A DNA stretch of 64,000 bases from assembly GCF_900116375.1 (NCBI RefSeq), contig NZ_UETB01000003.1:1-64000 (forward strand). The letters run 5' to 3'. The DNA comes from Georgenia satyanarayanai. Lineage in GTDB: Bacteria > Actinomycetota > Actinomycetes > Actinomycetales > Actinomycetaceae. A program made the position numbers and the translations under genes. Below are positions 25,797 through 34,086 of this stretch, piece by piece (the stretch's first letter is position 1; the number at the start of each line of letters is the position of its first letter). The notes beneath the pieces were generated by a model. The model was not told the DNA's origin and ran no database searches. It saw nothing but the letters and a program-made list of their open reading frames with translations.

Positions 25797-26831
25797 TCAG
25801 AACGGGTAGTCCGCCTGGTTGTCGTTCGTGATGTCGATCCAGGCATCGCCGAAGAAGCTGTTGGGCACCTCGGGGTCCTGGCGGAGCGACTCGTAGCCGG
25901 GGACGCCGAGGTCGGTGCCCTCGGTGAGCTCTCCGCCGTCGAGGACGACCTCCGCGGCGGCGAGCATCGCCTGGCCCGCAAGTGCGGGGTCCCAGCCGGT
26001 GATGACGTCGACGGAGCCGCTCTCGAGCTGGTTGCCGACGATCGCGGGCGTCGAGGTGCCGACGACGCAGGTGTCGGCCTCCCGGCCGGCCTCCTCGATC
26101 GCCCGGCCGATGCCGGCGACGTCGGTGGACGCGGCGCCGATGAACCCGCGGATGTCGGGGTACGTCGCGAGCAGCTCCTTCGTGCGCTGGTAGGCGACCT
26201 CCTGGTCCTCCTCGGAAGAGATGGCGTCGGCAACCCGCGTGACACCCGGGTACTCCGCCTCGGCCTGCGCGAGGGCGCCGTCCGCCCACACGTTGTGGCT
26301 GGCCACGGTGAGGGAGCCGACGAAGTGCGCGTAGGAGCCCTCCCCGTCCATGCACTCGGCGAGCAGGTCCATCTGGTGCGCGCCGTAGTCGGCGTTGACG
26401 AAGGCCTCGATGTTCGCCTCGGCGTTCTGGATGCCGGGCGCCTCGTGGGTGATGACGACGATGCCGGCGTCCTGCGCGCGGCCCAGCACGGCCTCGAGGG
26501 ACTCCGGGGAGTTGGGCACGACCGTCAGCGCGGCGGGCCGCTGCGGGATGAGGTCGTTGAGGACCGCGATCTGCTTCTCCTCGCTCGAGTCGTCACCGGC
26601 GGTCTGGCTGACCGTGACCTCGTGCTCGGCGGCGTACTCGTCGTTGCCGACGGCCATGCGGTTGAACCAGTCACCGCCGGCGAGCTTGACGACGTTGACG
26701 ATGCGGCGCTCGCCGTCGGCAGCGGGGCTGGCGGTGTCGTCCCCGCCGCCCGTGGAGCCGCACGCGGTCAGCACGAGCGCGACCGAGACGGTCATCGCCG
26801 CTCCGGCGGCACTCCGTCGTGCGTTGTTCAT
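25797..26831 (-). CDS. Sugar ABC transporter substrate-binding lipoprotein
   Basis: 344 residues. Lipoprotein signal ending LVLTACG, then a type I binding-protein fold: VVKLAGGDWFNRMAVGNDEYAAEH, LNDLIPQRPAALTVVPNSPESLE, VVITHEAPG, TSTPAIVGNQLESGSVDVITGWDPALAG. The order and the C-terminal SFFGDAWIDITNDNQADYPF place it near the LsrB/rhamnose-binding branch. The AI-2-contact positions of LsrB do not appear conserved, so a sugar or polyol is likelier. It lies between the kinase (upstream) and the ATPase (61 bp downstream), a gap that may attenuate expression of the membrane parts. Confidence 0.9.
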   Translation of the reverse strand: MNNARRSAAGAAMTVSVALVLTACGSTGGGDDTASPAADGERRIVNVVKLAGGDWFNRMAVGNDEYAAEHEVTVSQTAGDDSSEEKQIAVLNDLIPQRPAALTVVPNSPESLEAVLGRAQDAGIVVITHEAPGIQNAEANIEAFVNADYGAHQMDLLAECMDGEGSYAHFVGSLTVASHNVWADGALAQAEAEYPGVTRVADAISSEEDQEVAYQRTKELLATYPDIRGFIGAASTDVAGIGRAIEEAGREADTCVVGTSTPAIVGNQLESGSVDVITGWDPALAGQAMLAAAEVVLDGGELTEGTDLGVPGYESLRQDPEVPNSFFGDAWIDITNDNQADYPF

Positions 26832-28531
26832 GGTCCTACCTCCTGTAGTGGGAACTGCTGATATCTCGCCGCGTCGGCGGCAATGTCGCGCAGGGCGTAC
26901 ATGACGTCCTCTGGCCGGCGCCCGAGATCCGTGGAGAGCCGGTCGTAGATTCGGTAGAGGCGGTCGTAGACCGCACCGGCCTCCGGGTCGGGCGTGTAGG
27001 CCGTCTCGGAGATCCGGCCGAAGGCGGCGGCCTCCGCGAAGCTGTCGTAGCCGCCGGCCGCGGAGCCGGCAGCGAGGCCCGCGTGGAGGGCGGCACCGAG
27101 AGCCGGGGTGTTCGCCGACGCGGACAGGTGGATCTCCCGGCCCGTGGCATCGGCGAGGACCTGCATGAGCAGCGGGCTCTTCCCCGGCAGTCCGCCGCAG
27201 GCGACGATCCGGTCCACCGCGACGCCCGAGCTCTCGAAGGCCTCGAGGATGGTGCGCTGCCCGAAGGCGGCGGCCTCGACGAGCGCGCGGTAGACGTGCT
27301 CGGGTCGGGTAGCCAGGGTCATGCCGACGAGCACGCCGCTGAGGTGCGCGTCGACGAGCACCGAGCGGTTGCCGTTGAACCAGTCGAGAGCGACGAGCCC
27401 ACTCTCGCCCGGCCGCAGGGCCGCGGCCCTGTCCGCGAGGTAGTCGAAGCCGCTGACCCCGGCGGCCTCGGCGGCCTCCGCGTACCGCTGCGGCAGGAAG
27501 TTGCGGACGTACCAGCCGAAGGTGTCACCGACACCGGGCTGGCCGGCCTCGTAGGCCCAGTAGCCGGGGATGATGCCGTCCTTGACGACCCCCGACATGC
27601 CCTCGACGTGCTGCTTCTCCGCCGACAGCACGAGGTTGCACACCGAGGTACCCATGACGAGGACCATGTCGCCGGGGCCTGCGACGCCGCAGGCCAGCAT
27701 CGCGACGTGCGCGTCCATGTTCCCGCTGGCGACCGCGGTGCCGGGCCGCAGCCCCAGGCGCTGCGCCCACTCCTCGGTGAGGCCACCGGCGCGGGCGCCT
27801 GGACCGACGAGGTCATGGCCGAGCTTGCCGAGGACGGCCGCGAAGCCGGGCGAGAGCTCCTCGAGGAACTGCTCGCTCGGGTAGCCGGCGTCCTCGGCGC
27901 GGTAGTTGGCCTTGTAGCCGGCGACGTGCGCGCCGCGCACCTCGTGCCCGACGAGCTGGGAGACGAGCCAGTCCTCGAGCTCGATGAGCCGGTCGGCCGC
28001 CGCGAAGACATCGGGCGCGGCCTCGAAGATCTCCAGCGCCTTGGGGACGAGCCACTCGGCGGAGATCTTCCCGCCGTAGCTGTTGAGGAAGAGTCCGCCG
28101 TGCGTGCGTGCGAGCGCGTTCACCCGGTCGGCGTGGCGCTGCGCGGCGTGGTGCTTCCACAGCTTCGCGTAGGCGTGCGGCTCGGCGCGCCAGTGCGGCG
28201 TCGTGGCGAGGGGGACGCCGTCGGCCGTCGTCGGGATGACGGTGCACGCGGTCGTGTCGATGCCGATGCCGACGACCTCGTCGGCCGTGAGGCCGCTGGC
28301 CGCCACGGCCCCGCGGACGACAGCTGTCAGTCCCTCGACGTAGTCGGCAGGGTCCTGCAGCGCCCAGCTCGGTGGCAGCGCCTGACCGGTGGCGGGGAGC
28401 ACCTCGTCAATGACACCCGAGCGGTAAAGGTGCACGGCCTCACCGAGCTCCGACCCGCTGGCGAGGTCCACGACGACGGCGCGGCACGACTCGGTGCCGT
28501 AGTCGATGCCGATGGCCGCGCTGCGTGTCAT
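26828..28531 (-). CDS. FGGY carbohydrate kinase, ribulokinase-like
   Basis: 567 residues, the AraB/COG1069 length class. N-terminal phosphate loop GIDYGTESCRAVVVDL, ribulokinase-type THGGLFLNSYGGKISAEWLVPKALEIFE, GNMDAHVAMLACGVAGPGDMVLVMGTSVCN, and a C-terminal ACGGLPGKSPLLMQVLADATG adenosine site. AraB-like enzymes phosphorylate the terminal hydroxyl of a ketopentose or related polyol. It is the first gene of the transporter operon, with a GGAGAGG ribosome site, and is divergent from the SorC regulator. Given the SIS isomerase and aldolase in the same regulon, its product should be a ketose phosphate. L- or D-ribulose is only one possibility. Confidence 0.9.
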   Translation of the reverse strand: MTRSAAIGIDYGTESCRAVVVDLASGSELGEAVHLYRSGVIDEVLPATGQALPPSWALQDPADYVEGLTAVVRGAVAASGLTADEVVGIGIDTTACTVIPTTADGVPLATTPHWRAEPHAYAKLWKHHAAQRHADRVNALARTHGGLFLNSYGGKISAEWLVPKALEIFEAAPDVFAAADRLIELEDWLVSQLVGHEVRGAHVAGYKANYRAEDAGYPSEQFLEELSPGFAAVLGKLGHDLVGPGARAGGLTEEWAQRLGLRPGTAVASGNMDAHVAMLACGVAGPGDMVLVMGTSVCNLVLSAEKQHVEGMSGVVKDGIIPGYWAYEAGQPGVGDTFGWYVRNFLPQRYAEAAEAAGVSGFDYLADRAAALRPGESGLVALDWFNGNRSVLVDAHLSGVLVGMTLATRPEHVYRALVEAAAFGQRTILEAFESSGVAVDRIVACGGLPGKSPLLMQVLADATGREIHLSASANTPALGAALHAGLAAGSAAGGYDSFAEAAAFGRISETAYTPDPEAGAVYDRLYRIYDRLSTDLGRRPEDVMYALRDIAADAARYQQFPLQEVGP

Positions 28532-28580
28532 TGCCTCTCCTCACTGAGCCTTCCGGACCCTCCGACGGCTGCCCGCCGGG

Positions 28581-28594
28581 TTCAACACATTGAG
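28581..28594. promoter_or_regulatory. Imperfect palindrome in divergent sugar promoter
   Basis: TTCAACACATTGAG, a TCAA-N4-TTGA inverted repeat, lies about 50 bp upstream of the kinase start. It may be a second regulator half of the divergent control region. Weak on sequence alone. Confidence 0.3.
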
Positions 28595-28597
28595 GCA

Positions 28598-28627
28598 TCG
28601 ACGCGGGCCGTCATCCAAAGCTAGTGT
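28598..28627 (+). promoter_or_regulatory. Promoter of SorC regulator (leaderless)
   Basis: TCGACG (28598-28603), 18 bp, TAGTGT (28622-28627), then 6 nt to the ATG at 28634. No ribosome-binding site precedes the start, so the message is probably leaderless. The -10 overlaps the 20-bp palindrome. Confidence 0.5.
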
Positions 28628-28643
28628 GCTCATATGAGCACAC
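28624..28643. promoter_or_regulatory. 20-bp perfect palindrome over start codon
   Basis: GTGTGCTCATATGAGCACAC is a perfect inverted repeat with no spacer. It spans the end of the -10 box, the predicted transcription start and the ATG of the SorC-family gene. The obvious reading is an autoregulatory operator bound by the SorC protein, which forms tetramers in known members. Confidence 0.7.
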
Positions 28644-29596
28644 ATCGACCGGACGGGTCGCCGCTGACCCACGACGAGCTCCTCATCGACGTCGCGCGCC
28701 GGTACTACTTCGGCAACGAGAGCAAGGTGGAGATCGCCGCCACCCTCGGGCTGTCCCGCTTCAAGGTGGCGAGGATGCTCGAGGAGGCAGTCCACCGCGG
28801 CGCCGTCCGGATAACACTGCACCGGCCGACGACCCGGGCGAGCGAGCTCTCGGTCCGGCTCAAGCAGCGCTACGGGCTGAACCACGCCGTCGTCGTCCCG
28901 GCCGAGCAGCGGACGGAGCCGGAGGTGCGCCGGCTGCTCGGGGACGCCGGTGCGCGGCTCCTCACCACGCTCCTCGCCGAGGGCGACGTCCTCGGCGTCA
29001 GCTGGGGACGCACCATCAAGGCGTTGGCCGAGGCGACGGTCAGCCTTCCCCGAGTCCCCGTCGTCCAGCTGTCCGGTATCGCCGGGAACCCGGGCGAGAA
29101 CTCGATGGAGCTGGTCCGGATCCTCTCGAGCATCACCAAGGACGACGCCTTTCCGCTGTACACCCCGCTCCTCGTGCCCGACGCAGCCACGGCGCGGAGC
29201 CTGCGGCACTCCCCGGGCGTCGCCGAGGCCTTCGACCGGTTCCGCTCGGTCTCCGTCGCCGTCGTCGCGGTGGGCAGCTGGAACCCCGCAAACTCCCAGC
29301 TGCGCACCTTCTTCTCCACCCAGGACCAGGCGGCCCTCACCGCCATGGGACTCCAGGCGGAGACCGGCGGGATCCTCCTCGACGCCGAGGGGAGCGAGAT
29401 CGACAGCCCCGTGGTCGAGCGGATCATGGGTATCAGCAGCGTCGAGCTGCGGGCCGTCCCCACGGTGGTGGCCGTGGCCGGGCACGTGACCAAGGCCAAG
29501 GCCATCCGTAGCGTGCTGCTCGCCGGCATCGCCAACGCGCTCGTCACCGACGATGCCGTGGCGCGGCTCCTCCTCCAAGACGAGCCGCTCATCTGA
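28634..29596 (+). CDS. SorC/DeoR-family sugar-binding regulator
   Basis: 320 residues. N-terminal HTH: DELLIDVARRYYFGNESKVEIAATLGLSRFKVARMLEEAV (about 16-55). C-terminal sugar-phosphate-binding domain of the SorC type with EGDVLGVSWGRTIKALAEA, VVQLSGIAGNPGENSMELV and VVAVGSWNPANS. LsrR, SorC and CggR belong to this family and respond to phosphorylated sugars. Divergent from the kinase-transporter operon and followed after 70 bp by the aldolase gene, it should control both, sensing a phosphorylated intermediate of the pathway. The ATG is embedded in a perfect palindrome. Confidence 0.92.
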   Translation: MSTHRPDGSPLTHDELLIDVARRYYFGNESKVEIAATLGLSRFKVARMLEEAVHRGAVRITLHRPTTRASELSVRLKQRYGLNHAVVVPAEQRTEPEVRRLLGDAGARLLTTLLAEGDVLGVSWGRTIKALAEATVSLPRVPVVQLSGIAGNPGENSMELVRILSSITKDDAFPLYTPLLVPDAATARSLRHSPGVAEAFDRFRSVSVAVVAVGSWNPANSQLRTFFSTQDQAALTAMGLQAETGGILLDAEGSEIDSPVVERIMGISSVELRAVPTVVAVAGHVTKAKAIRSVLLAGIANALVTDDAVARLLLQDEPLI

Positions 29597-29666
29597 GCGT
29601 CGTCTGTGCCTGTGAGACATGCCGCATGGGGCATCGTGGGACACGCCGATCGACCCAGGAGGACCC

Positions 29667-30326
29667 ATGCACGCCCCCAAGCTCTTCGTCGACTCCGCCG
29701 ACCAGCGCGCGACGGAGGACCTCTTCGCCACCGGCGCGTTCATGGGGCTGACGACCAACCCCACCATCCTCGAGCGCGGCGGAGCCGTCACGGCCGATCT
29801 CCCGCGGATCAACCGGTGGGCGCGGGCCGCCGGAGCCCGGGAGGTGTGCTTCCAGACCTGGGGGGAGACGCGCGAGGAGCTGCTCGCCAACGCCTCGCGC
29901 CTGCTCGACGTCGACGCGCGCACCATCGTCAAGGTCCCGTGCACGGTGGCCGGTGTCCCGGCTGCGGCCACACTCGTCGGCCAGGGCGTCGAGGTCCTGC
30001 TCACCGCGGTGTACCGCCCGAGCCAGATGGTCGTGGCGTGCGGCATCGGGGCGCGCTACGTGGCCCCCTACGTCGGCCGGATGGCCGACTCCGGCGCCGA
30101 TGCGCTCGCCGACGTCGTGGCGATGCACAAGATCGCGGCCGGTGGCCGCACCGAGGTCCTCGCGGCCAGCCTTCGCACGGCTGACGACGTGGCGCGCCTC
30201 GCTGCCGCGGGCATCCCGGCGTTCACCCTGTCCCCGTCAGTCGCCTGGGAGCTGGTCCGCGACGAGCGCTCCGACGCTGCCACGGAGGTCTTCGAGGCGA
30301 CGATGGCCCGGCTCGGCAGCATCTGA
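29667..30326 (+). CDS. Fructose-6-phosphate aldolase-like transaldolase
   Basis: 219 residues, the short transaldolase/FSA subfamily size. Schiff-base Lys89 is in TIVKVPCT. FSA-type Gln is in CFQTWG and the Tyr in TAVYRPSQ, where true transaldolases have Phe. TTNPTIL and YVAPYVGRMADSG are also FSA-like. Such enzymes cleave fructose-6-P to dihydroxyacetone and glyceraldehyde-3-P, and can act on arabinose-5-P to give glycolaldehyde and glyceraldehyde-3-P. The ATG at 29667 follows AGGAGGA. The preceding ATG at 29619 lacks a ribosome site. It is placed after the SorC gene as part of the sugar regulon. Confidence 0.88.
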   Translation: MHAPKLFVDSADQRATEDLFATGAFMGLTTNPTILERGGAVTADLPRINRWARAAGAREVCFQTWGETREELLANASRLLDVDARTIVKVPCTVAGVPAAATLVGQGVEVLLTAVYRPSQMVVACGIGARYVAPYVGRMADSGADALADVVAMHKIAAGGRTEVLAASLRTADDVARLAAAGIPAFTLSPSVAWELVRDERSDAATEVFEATMARLGSI

Positions 30327-30371
30327 ACCATCACCGACCGGGGCGCTTCGGTCAGCTCGCCGACTGCGGAC

Positions 30372-31487
30372 CTAGGGGGCGGGGACGGGGGTCGGCACGG
30401 CGCCGCGGCCCGCCCTCGTGAGGGTCGCCTGGCCGAGCACGCGGGTGCCGGCGTAGACGACCACCGACTGGCCCGGGGCCATGCCCCGCAGCGGGGTGTC
30501 GAGGCGGACGTGGAGCGAGTCGTCGTCGCGGCGGACCTGCGCGGGCGTCGGGGTGCCGTGGGCGCGGACCTGGACCTGCGCCGTCGTCCACTCCCCGGCG
30601 GGGACGTCGTCGGCGAGCCAGACGGTCTGGTCGGCGGTGAGCTCGGTGACCGAGAGCAGCTCGCCGGGGCCGACGACGACCGTGTTCGCGGCCGGGTCGG
30701 TGCGCAGCACGTAGCGCGGGCGGCCGTCGGTGGCGGGCCGGCCCAGGGCCAGCCCCTTGCGCTGACCGACGGTGTAGGCGTAGGCGCCGTCGTGGCGACC
30801 CACCTCGTTGCCCTCGTGGTCGAGGACGGCACCCGGCTGGGCGCCGAGGCGGTCGCGGAGGAAGCCCTGGGTGTCGCCGTCGGCGACGAAGCAGATGTCG
30901 TAGGAGTCCGGCTTGGCCGAGACGGACAGCCCGCGGGCGGCGGCCTCGGCGCGCACCTCGTCCTTGGAGGCGACGTCCCCGAGCGGGAAGAGCGAGCGCG
31001 CCAGCCGCTCGGGGCCCATGACGGCGAGCACGTAGGACTGGTCCTTGGCGAGGTCGGCGGCGCGGTGGAGCTCGCGAGCGCCGCCCGGACCCTCGACGAT
31101 CCGCGCGTAGTGCCCGGTGGCGACGGCGTCGAAGCCCAGCGCGAGCCCGCGGTCGAGGAGCGCGGAGAACTTGATGTGCTCGTTGCAGCGCACGCACGGG
31201 TTGGGGGTGCGGCCGGCGGCGTACTCGGAGAGGAAGTCCGCGACGACCGTCTCCTCGAACTCCTCCGACAGGTCCCACACGTAGTACGGGATGCCCAGGA
31301 CGTCGGCGGCGCGGCGGGCGTCGGAGGCGTCCTCGATAGAGCAGCAGCCGCGTGAGCCCGTGCGGTGCTGGGCCCGCGAGCGCGACAGGGCCATGTGGAC
31401 GCCGACGACGTCGTGCCCCGCCTCGACGGCGCGCGCGGCCGCGACGGCGGAGTCGACCCCGCCCGAGAGTGCTGCCAGGACTCGCAT
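30372..31487 (-). CDS. mnmA: tRNA-specific 2-thiouridylase MnmA
   Basis: 371 residues. PP-loop SGGVDSAV at 8-15. Catalytic cysteines sit in [12 protein letters not shown] (Cys98, Cys101) and DICFVADGD (Cys199), matching positions in the characterised enzymes. C-terminal beta domains with [12 protein letters not shown] follow. It makes 2-thiouridine at U34 of tRNA-Lys/Glu/Gln, taking sulfur from a cysteine desulfurase. In many actinobacteria that desulfurase gene is next door, but here it is about 18 kb away at 49489. The start at 31487 has an AAGGGAAGGA site. A much longer in-frame extension upstream is not coding. A TACCCT box at 31522-31517 may be its -10. Confidence 0.95.
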   Translation of the reverse strand: MRVLAALSGGVDSAVAAARAVEAGHDVVGVHMALSRSRAQHRTGSRGCCSIEDASDARRAADVLGIPYYVWDLSEEFEETVVADFLSEYAAGRTPNPCVRCNEHIKFSALLDRGLALGFDAVATGHYARIVEGPGGARELHRAADLAKDQSYVLAVMGPERLARSLFPLGDVASKDEVRAEAAARGLSVSAKPDSYDICFVADGDTQGFLRDRLGAQPGAVLDHEGNEVGRHDGAYAYTVGQRKGLALGRPATDGRPRYVLRTDPAANTVVVGPGELLSVTELTADQTVWLADDVPAGEWTTAQVQVRAHGTPTPAQVRRDDDSLHVRLDTPLRGMAPGQSVVVYAGTRVLGQATLTRAGRGAVPTPVPAP

Positions 31488-31621
31488 GACGTCCTTCCCT
31501 TTCGTCTGCCCGTACGAGGGTACGTCCCCACCCGGACCGGACGGGCGCCTGCCGCCGTGAGGTGCCTGACGGTGCTCACGGCCGTGACTGCGGCCCCACC
31601 GGCAACATCCTCCACGACCTG

Positions 31622-31638
31622 CTTGCGTTCTACGCAAG
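31622..31638. promoter_or_regulatory. Palindrome CTTGCGT-N3-ACGCAAG
   Basis: Perfect 7-bp arms around TCT, centred about 50 bp upstream of the methyltransferase start and in the 192-bp divergent region shared with mnmA. Size and symmetry resemble a dimeric regulator site. The regulator is not identified. Confidence 0.5.
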
Positions 31639-31679
31639 GTTCCGTGCCGCCCACGCATGGCAGGCCTAGTGTCGAGCTC

Positions 31680-32606
31680 ATGACCTCGACCAACGCCCAC
31701 CACGCCCACGCCCACGCCCGCCCCGGTCACGGCCCGGCACCCGAGCACGACACCGACCTCGCCGAGCTCCTCGACCTCGATGCCGCGCAGGGCGCCCCGG
31801 TGCTGGCGGCGGCGCTGGACGCCGCCTCCGTCGCGCTCGGTGCTGCGCCGGGTGCGGTCGTCGACCTCGGTGCCGGGACGGGCACCGGAACCGTCGCGCT
31901 CGCGACCCGTTTCCCCGGGGCACGGCTCCACGGCCTCGACGCCTCGCCCGCGATGCTCGAGCGGCTGGGTGCCGCGGCAGCCGCGGCCCAGGTCGGCGAC
32001 CGCGTCCAGACTCACCTGGTCGACCTCGACGGCGACTGGCCCGCCGTCCTGCCGGGCGCCGTCGACCTCGCCTGGGCGGCGCTCTCGCTCCACCACGTGA
32101 GCGACCCCGCCGAGGTGCTTCACCAGGTGTTCGGGGCCTTGCGCCCCGGGGGCGTGCTCGTCGTCATCGAGATGACCGGCGCGACGACCTATGACCCCGC
32201 CGACCTCGGCACCGGCCGTGACCGTCTCGGCGAGCGGCTGGTCGGTGCGCTCGCCGCGCGCGGCTACCCGGCGACCGGCGAGTGGACGAGCGCACTGACC
32301 GCGGCCGGGTTCGCCCCGGTCGAGCGCCACGACACCGCGCTCACCGCGTCGGCCCGCACGCCTGAGGGCGCCCGCTACCTCGCACGGCAGCTGACGATGC
32401 ACCGTGCTCGGCTGGAGGAGGACCTGTCCGCCGACGACCGCGCGGCGCTCGACGCCACGATCGCGCTGCTGGACGCCGGGACGTCCGAGCTCGCCCTCAG
32501 CTCCGGCCGCACCATCTGGATCGCCACCCGACCGCGAGACGACGAGCGGTCCGGGACCGGTGGTCCCGTGGCCGAGGGGGCACGCGAGCGGGGCGCCGGC
32601 CGATGA
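31680..32606 (+). CDS. Class I SAM methyltransferase with His-rich N-terminus
   Basis: 308 residues. SAM-binding motif I is [16 protein letters not shown], followed by [11 protein letters not shown] (motif II) and [33 protein letters not shown] (motifs III and post-III). The first 25 residues contain seven His ([19 protein letters not shown]), unusual for the family and suggestive of metal binding. The C-terminal 60 residues are helical. Promoter: TAGTGT at 31667-31672, 7 nt before the ATG, with no ribosome site, so probably leaderless. The substrate is unknown. Confidence 0.85.
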   Translation: MTSTNAHHAHAHARPGHGPAPEHDTDLAELLDLDAAQGAPVLAAALDAASVALGAAPGAVVDLGAGTGTGTVALATRFPGARLHGLDASPAMLERLGAAAAAAQVGDRVQTHLVDLDGDWPAVLPGAVDLAWAALSLHHVSDPAEVLHQVFGALRPGGVLVVIEMTGATTYDPADLGTGRDRLGERLVGALAARGYPATGEWTSALTAAGFAPVERHDTALTASARTPEGARYLARQLTMHRARLEEDLSADDRAALDATIALLDAGTSELALSSGRTIWIATRPRDDERSGTGGPVAEGARERGAGR

Positions 32607-32776
32607 GCGGGGCACCACAGGGGCGTGACCGGCGCATCGCCGTCGTGGGCAGGGACGAGAACGCGGTGGACCAGGTCGTGCAGCGTCGTCGGCTCAGCGA
32701 CGACGTCACGCTCTTCCTGCACGAGGCGCCCGAGCCCTTCGCGCGCGCCGTGCGCCACGGGCGGGGGCACCGGACG

Positions 32777-33442
32777 ATGAGACGCATGGCGACCCCTCGC
32801 TCGTGGCACTTCACCGGACGCATCGCCGGCTGGGGCACACCCGGCGGCACGCGGCTCGTCCTCGGTGCCTGGCACGACTCCCCGCTCGGCGCCTTCGCCG
32901 ACGTCATGGTCGAGCGGCCCGACGGCGAGCGGCTGCTCCTCGCCCCCTCCCAGGAGGTCGCCGACTTCGTCGCCTCCACCTACACCTTCGACACGACCCT
33001 GCTCGTGCCCGTCTCCGTGACGACGACGGCGGGACGCCCGCTCGCGGGGAAGCCCACCTCCGCGGGGCAGACGTGGCGGGTCGACGCGGGCCCGCTCACC
33101 GCGCGCCTCCACGTGGGCGCGCGGCCCCCGCTCGGGCGGCTGCTGCGCCTCGTGCCGCGCGCCCTGGCGACGGCGCCGGCTCTCACCCGCGTCACCGACC
33201 CGGTGGCGCGGGTGGTGCTGCGCGGGGTGCGCACCCGTGGTTCGGCCGGCGGCGGGCGCACCGAGCACTACGGCGCCCACGACCTCCACCGGCTCGCCGC
33301 CGCCGGGACCCTGTGGGAGGGCGAGGACCTCGGGCCGCTCCACCCCCTCGACCCGCCGGTGCGCTTCGGCTTCGGCTCCTCCCCGCGCGACCCGAGCGTC
33401 ACGGACCTCGTCACCACGGTGCGCGAGGCGCGCTCGCGCTAG
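32777..33442 (+). CDS. Conserved actinobacterial hypothetical protein
   Basis: 221 residues from the ATG at 32777. The body starts with RSWHFTGRIAGWGTPGGTRLVLGAWHDSPLGAFADVMVE and continues DGERLLLAPSQEVADFVASTYTFD, a beta-rich pattern I recall from uncharacterised actinobacterial proteins. A longer reading from the ATG at 32603 overlaps the methyltransferase stop (ATGA) and would add 58 residues ([20 protein letters not shown]...). That version would be translationally coupled and cannot be excluded. No catalytic motif or membrane segment seen. It ends 4 bp inside the convergent response-regulator gene. Confidence 0.65.
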   Translation: MRRMATPRSWHFTGRIAGWGTPGGTRLVLGAWHDSPLGAFADVMVERPDGERLLLAPSQEVADFVASTYTFDTTLLVPVSVTTTAGRPLAGKPTSAGQTWRVDAGPLTARLHVGARPPLGRLLRLVPRALATAPALTRVTDPVARVVLRGVRTRGSAGGGRTEHYGAHDLHRLAAAGTLWEGEDLGPLHPLDPPVRFGFGSSPRDPSVTDLVTTVREARSR

Positions 33443-34086
33443 TCCAGGCCCAGCCCCGCCTCCCGCGCGAGGACGACGGCGGCCGCCCGGTGGGGCACGG
33501 CGAGCTTGGTCAGCACGTTGGCCACGTGGTTGCGCACGGTCTTGCCGGACAGGACGAGACGCCGCGCGATCGCCGTGTTGTCCAGGCCGCGGGCGAGGAG
33601 GTCGAGCACCTCCCGCTCGCGCGCGGTGAGCTCGGGGAACGGCAGCCGCACCGCGGCCCGCCCCGGCGCGAGGGCGGACAGCGCCCGCGCCGCGACCTCG
33701 CGTCCGAGGATGACCTCACCGTGCGCCACCGCCCGCACCGCCCGCTCCACCTCCTCCGGGCCGGAGGACTTGAGCAGGTAGCCGCGAGCGCCGACGCGCA
33801 GCGCCGCGGCCACCGACGCGTCGTCCTCGCTCATCGTCACGACGAGGACGGCGAGGGCCGGGTCGCGGGCGACGAGCTCGCGGGTGAGCTCGATCCCGGA
33901 CCCGTCCCCGAGGTGGAGGTCCATGAGGACGACGTCGGCCCCGCCGACCACGACGACCTCGCGCGCCCGGGCGGCGGAGTCGGCCTGCCCGACGACGTCG
34001 ATCCCCGGCAGCGAGGACAGCAGCCCGGCCATGCCGAGCCGGAAGACGGGGTGGTCGTCGACGACGACGACCCGCAGCGCGCTCAC
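33439..34086 (-). CDS. LuxR-family response regulator (NarL type)
   Basis: 215 residues. Receiver domain 1-120 with the acidic pair DD (10-11), phospho-acceptor Asp56 (VLMDLHLGDGSG), Thr in VVTMSEDD and Lys in LLKSSGP. C-terminal LuxR HTH: PELTAREREVLDLLARGLDNTAIARRLVLSGKTVRNHVANVLTKL. It overlaps the stop of the upstream kinase gene by 4 bp, forming a two-component pair. Target genes are not evident. Neighbouring candidates are the membrane protein upstream and the glycosyltransferase operon. Confidence 0.93.
   Translation of the reverse strand: MSALRVVVVDDHPVFRLGMAGLLSSLPGIDVVGQADSAARAREVVVVGGADVVLMDLHLGDGSGIELTRELVARDPALAVLVVTMSEDDASVAAALRVGARGYLLKSSGPEEVERAVRAVAHGEVILGREVAARALSALAPGRAAVRLPFPELTAREREVLDLLARGLDNTAIARRLVLSGKTVRNHVANVLTKLAVPHRAAAVVLAREAGLGLD

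Noticed and set aside
21506-30326. An AI-2 (Lsr) quorum-signal uptake operon
   Set aside because: Gene order is similar, but the binding protein does not appear to keep the LsrB AI-2 contacts, the kinase is AraB-like rather than LsrK-like, LsrF/LsrG are absent, and a SIS isomerase and FSA-like aldolase are present.
30372-32618. MnmA as a 748-residue fusion protein
   Set aside because: The extra N-terminal part is antisense to the methyltransferase gene. The PP-loop must be near the N-terminus and a ribosome site precedes the ATG at 31487.
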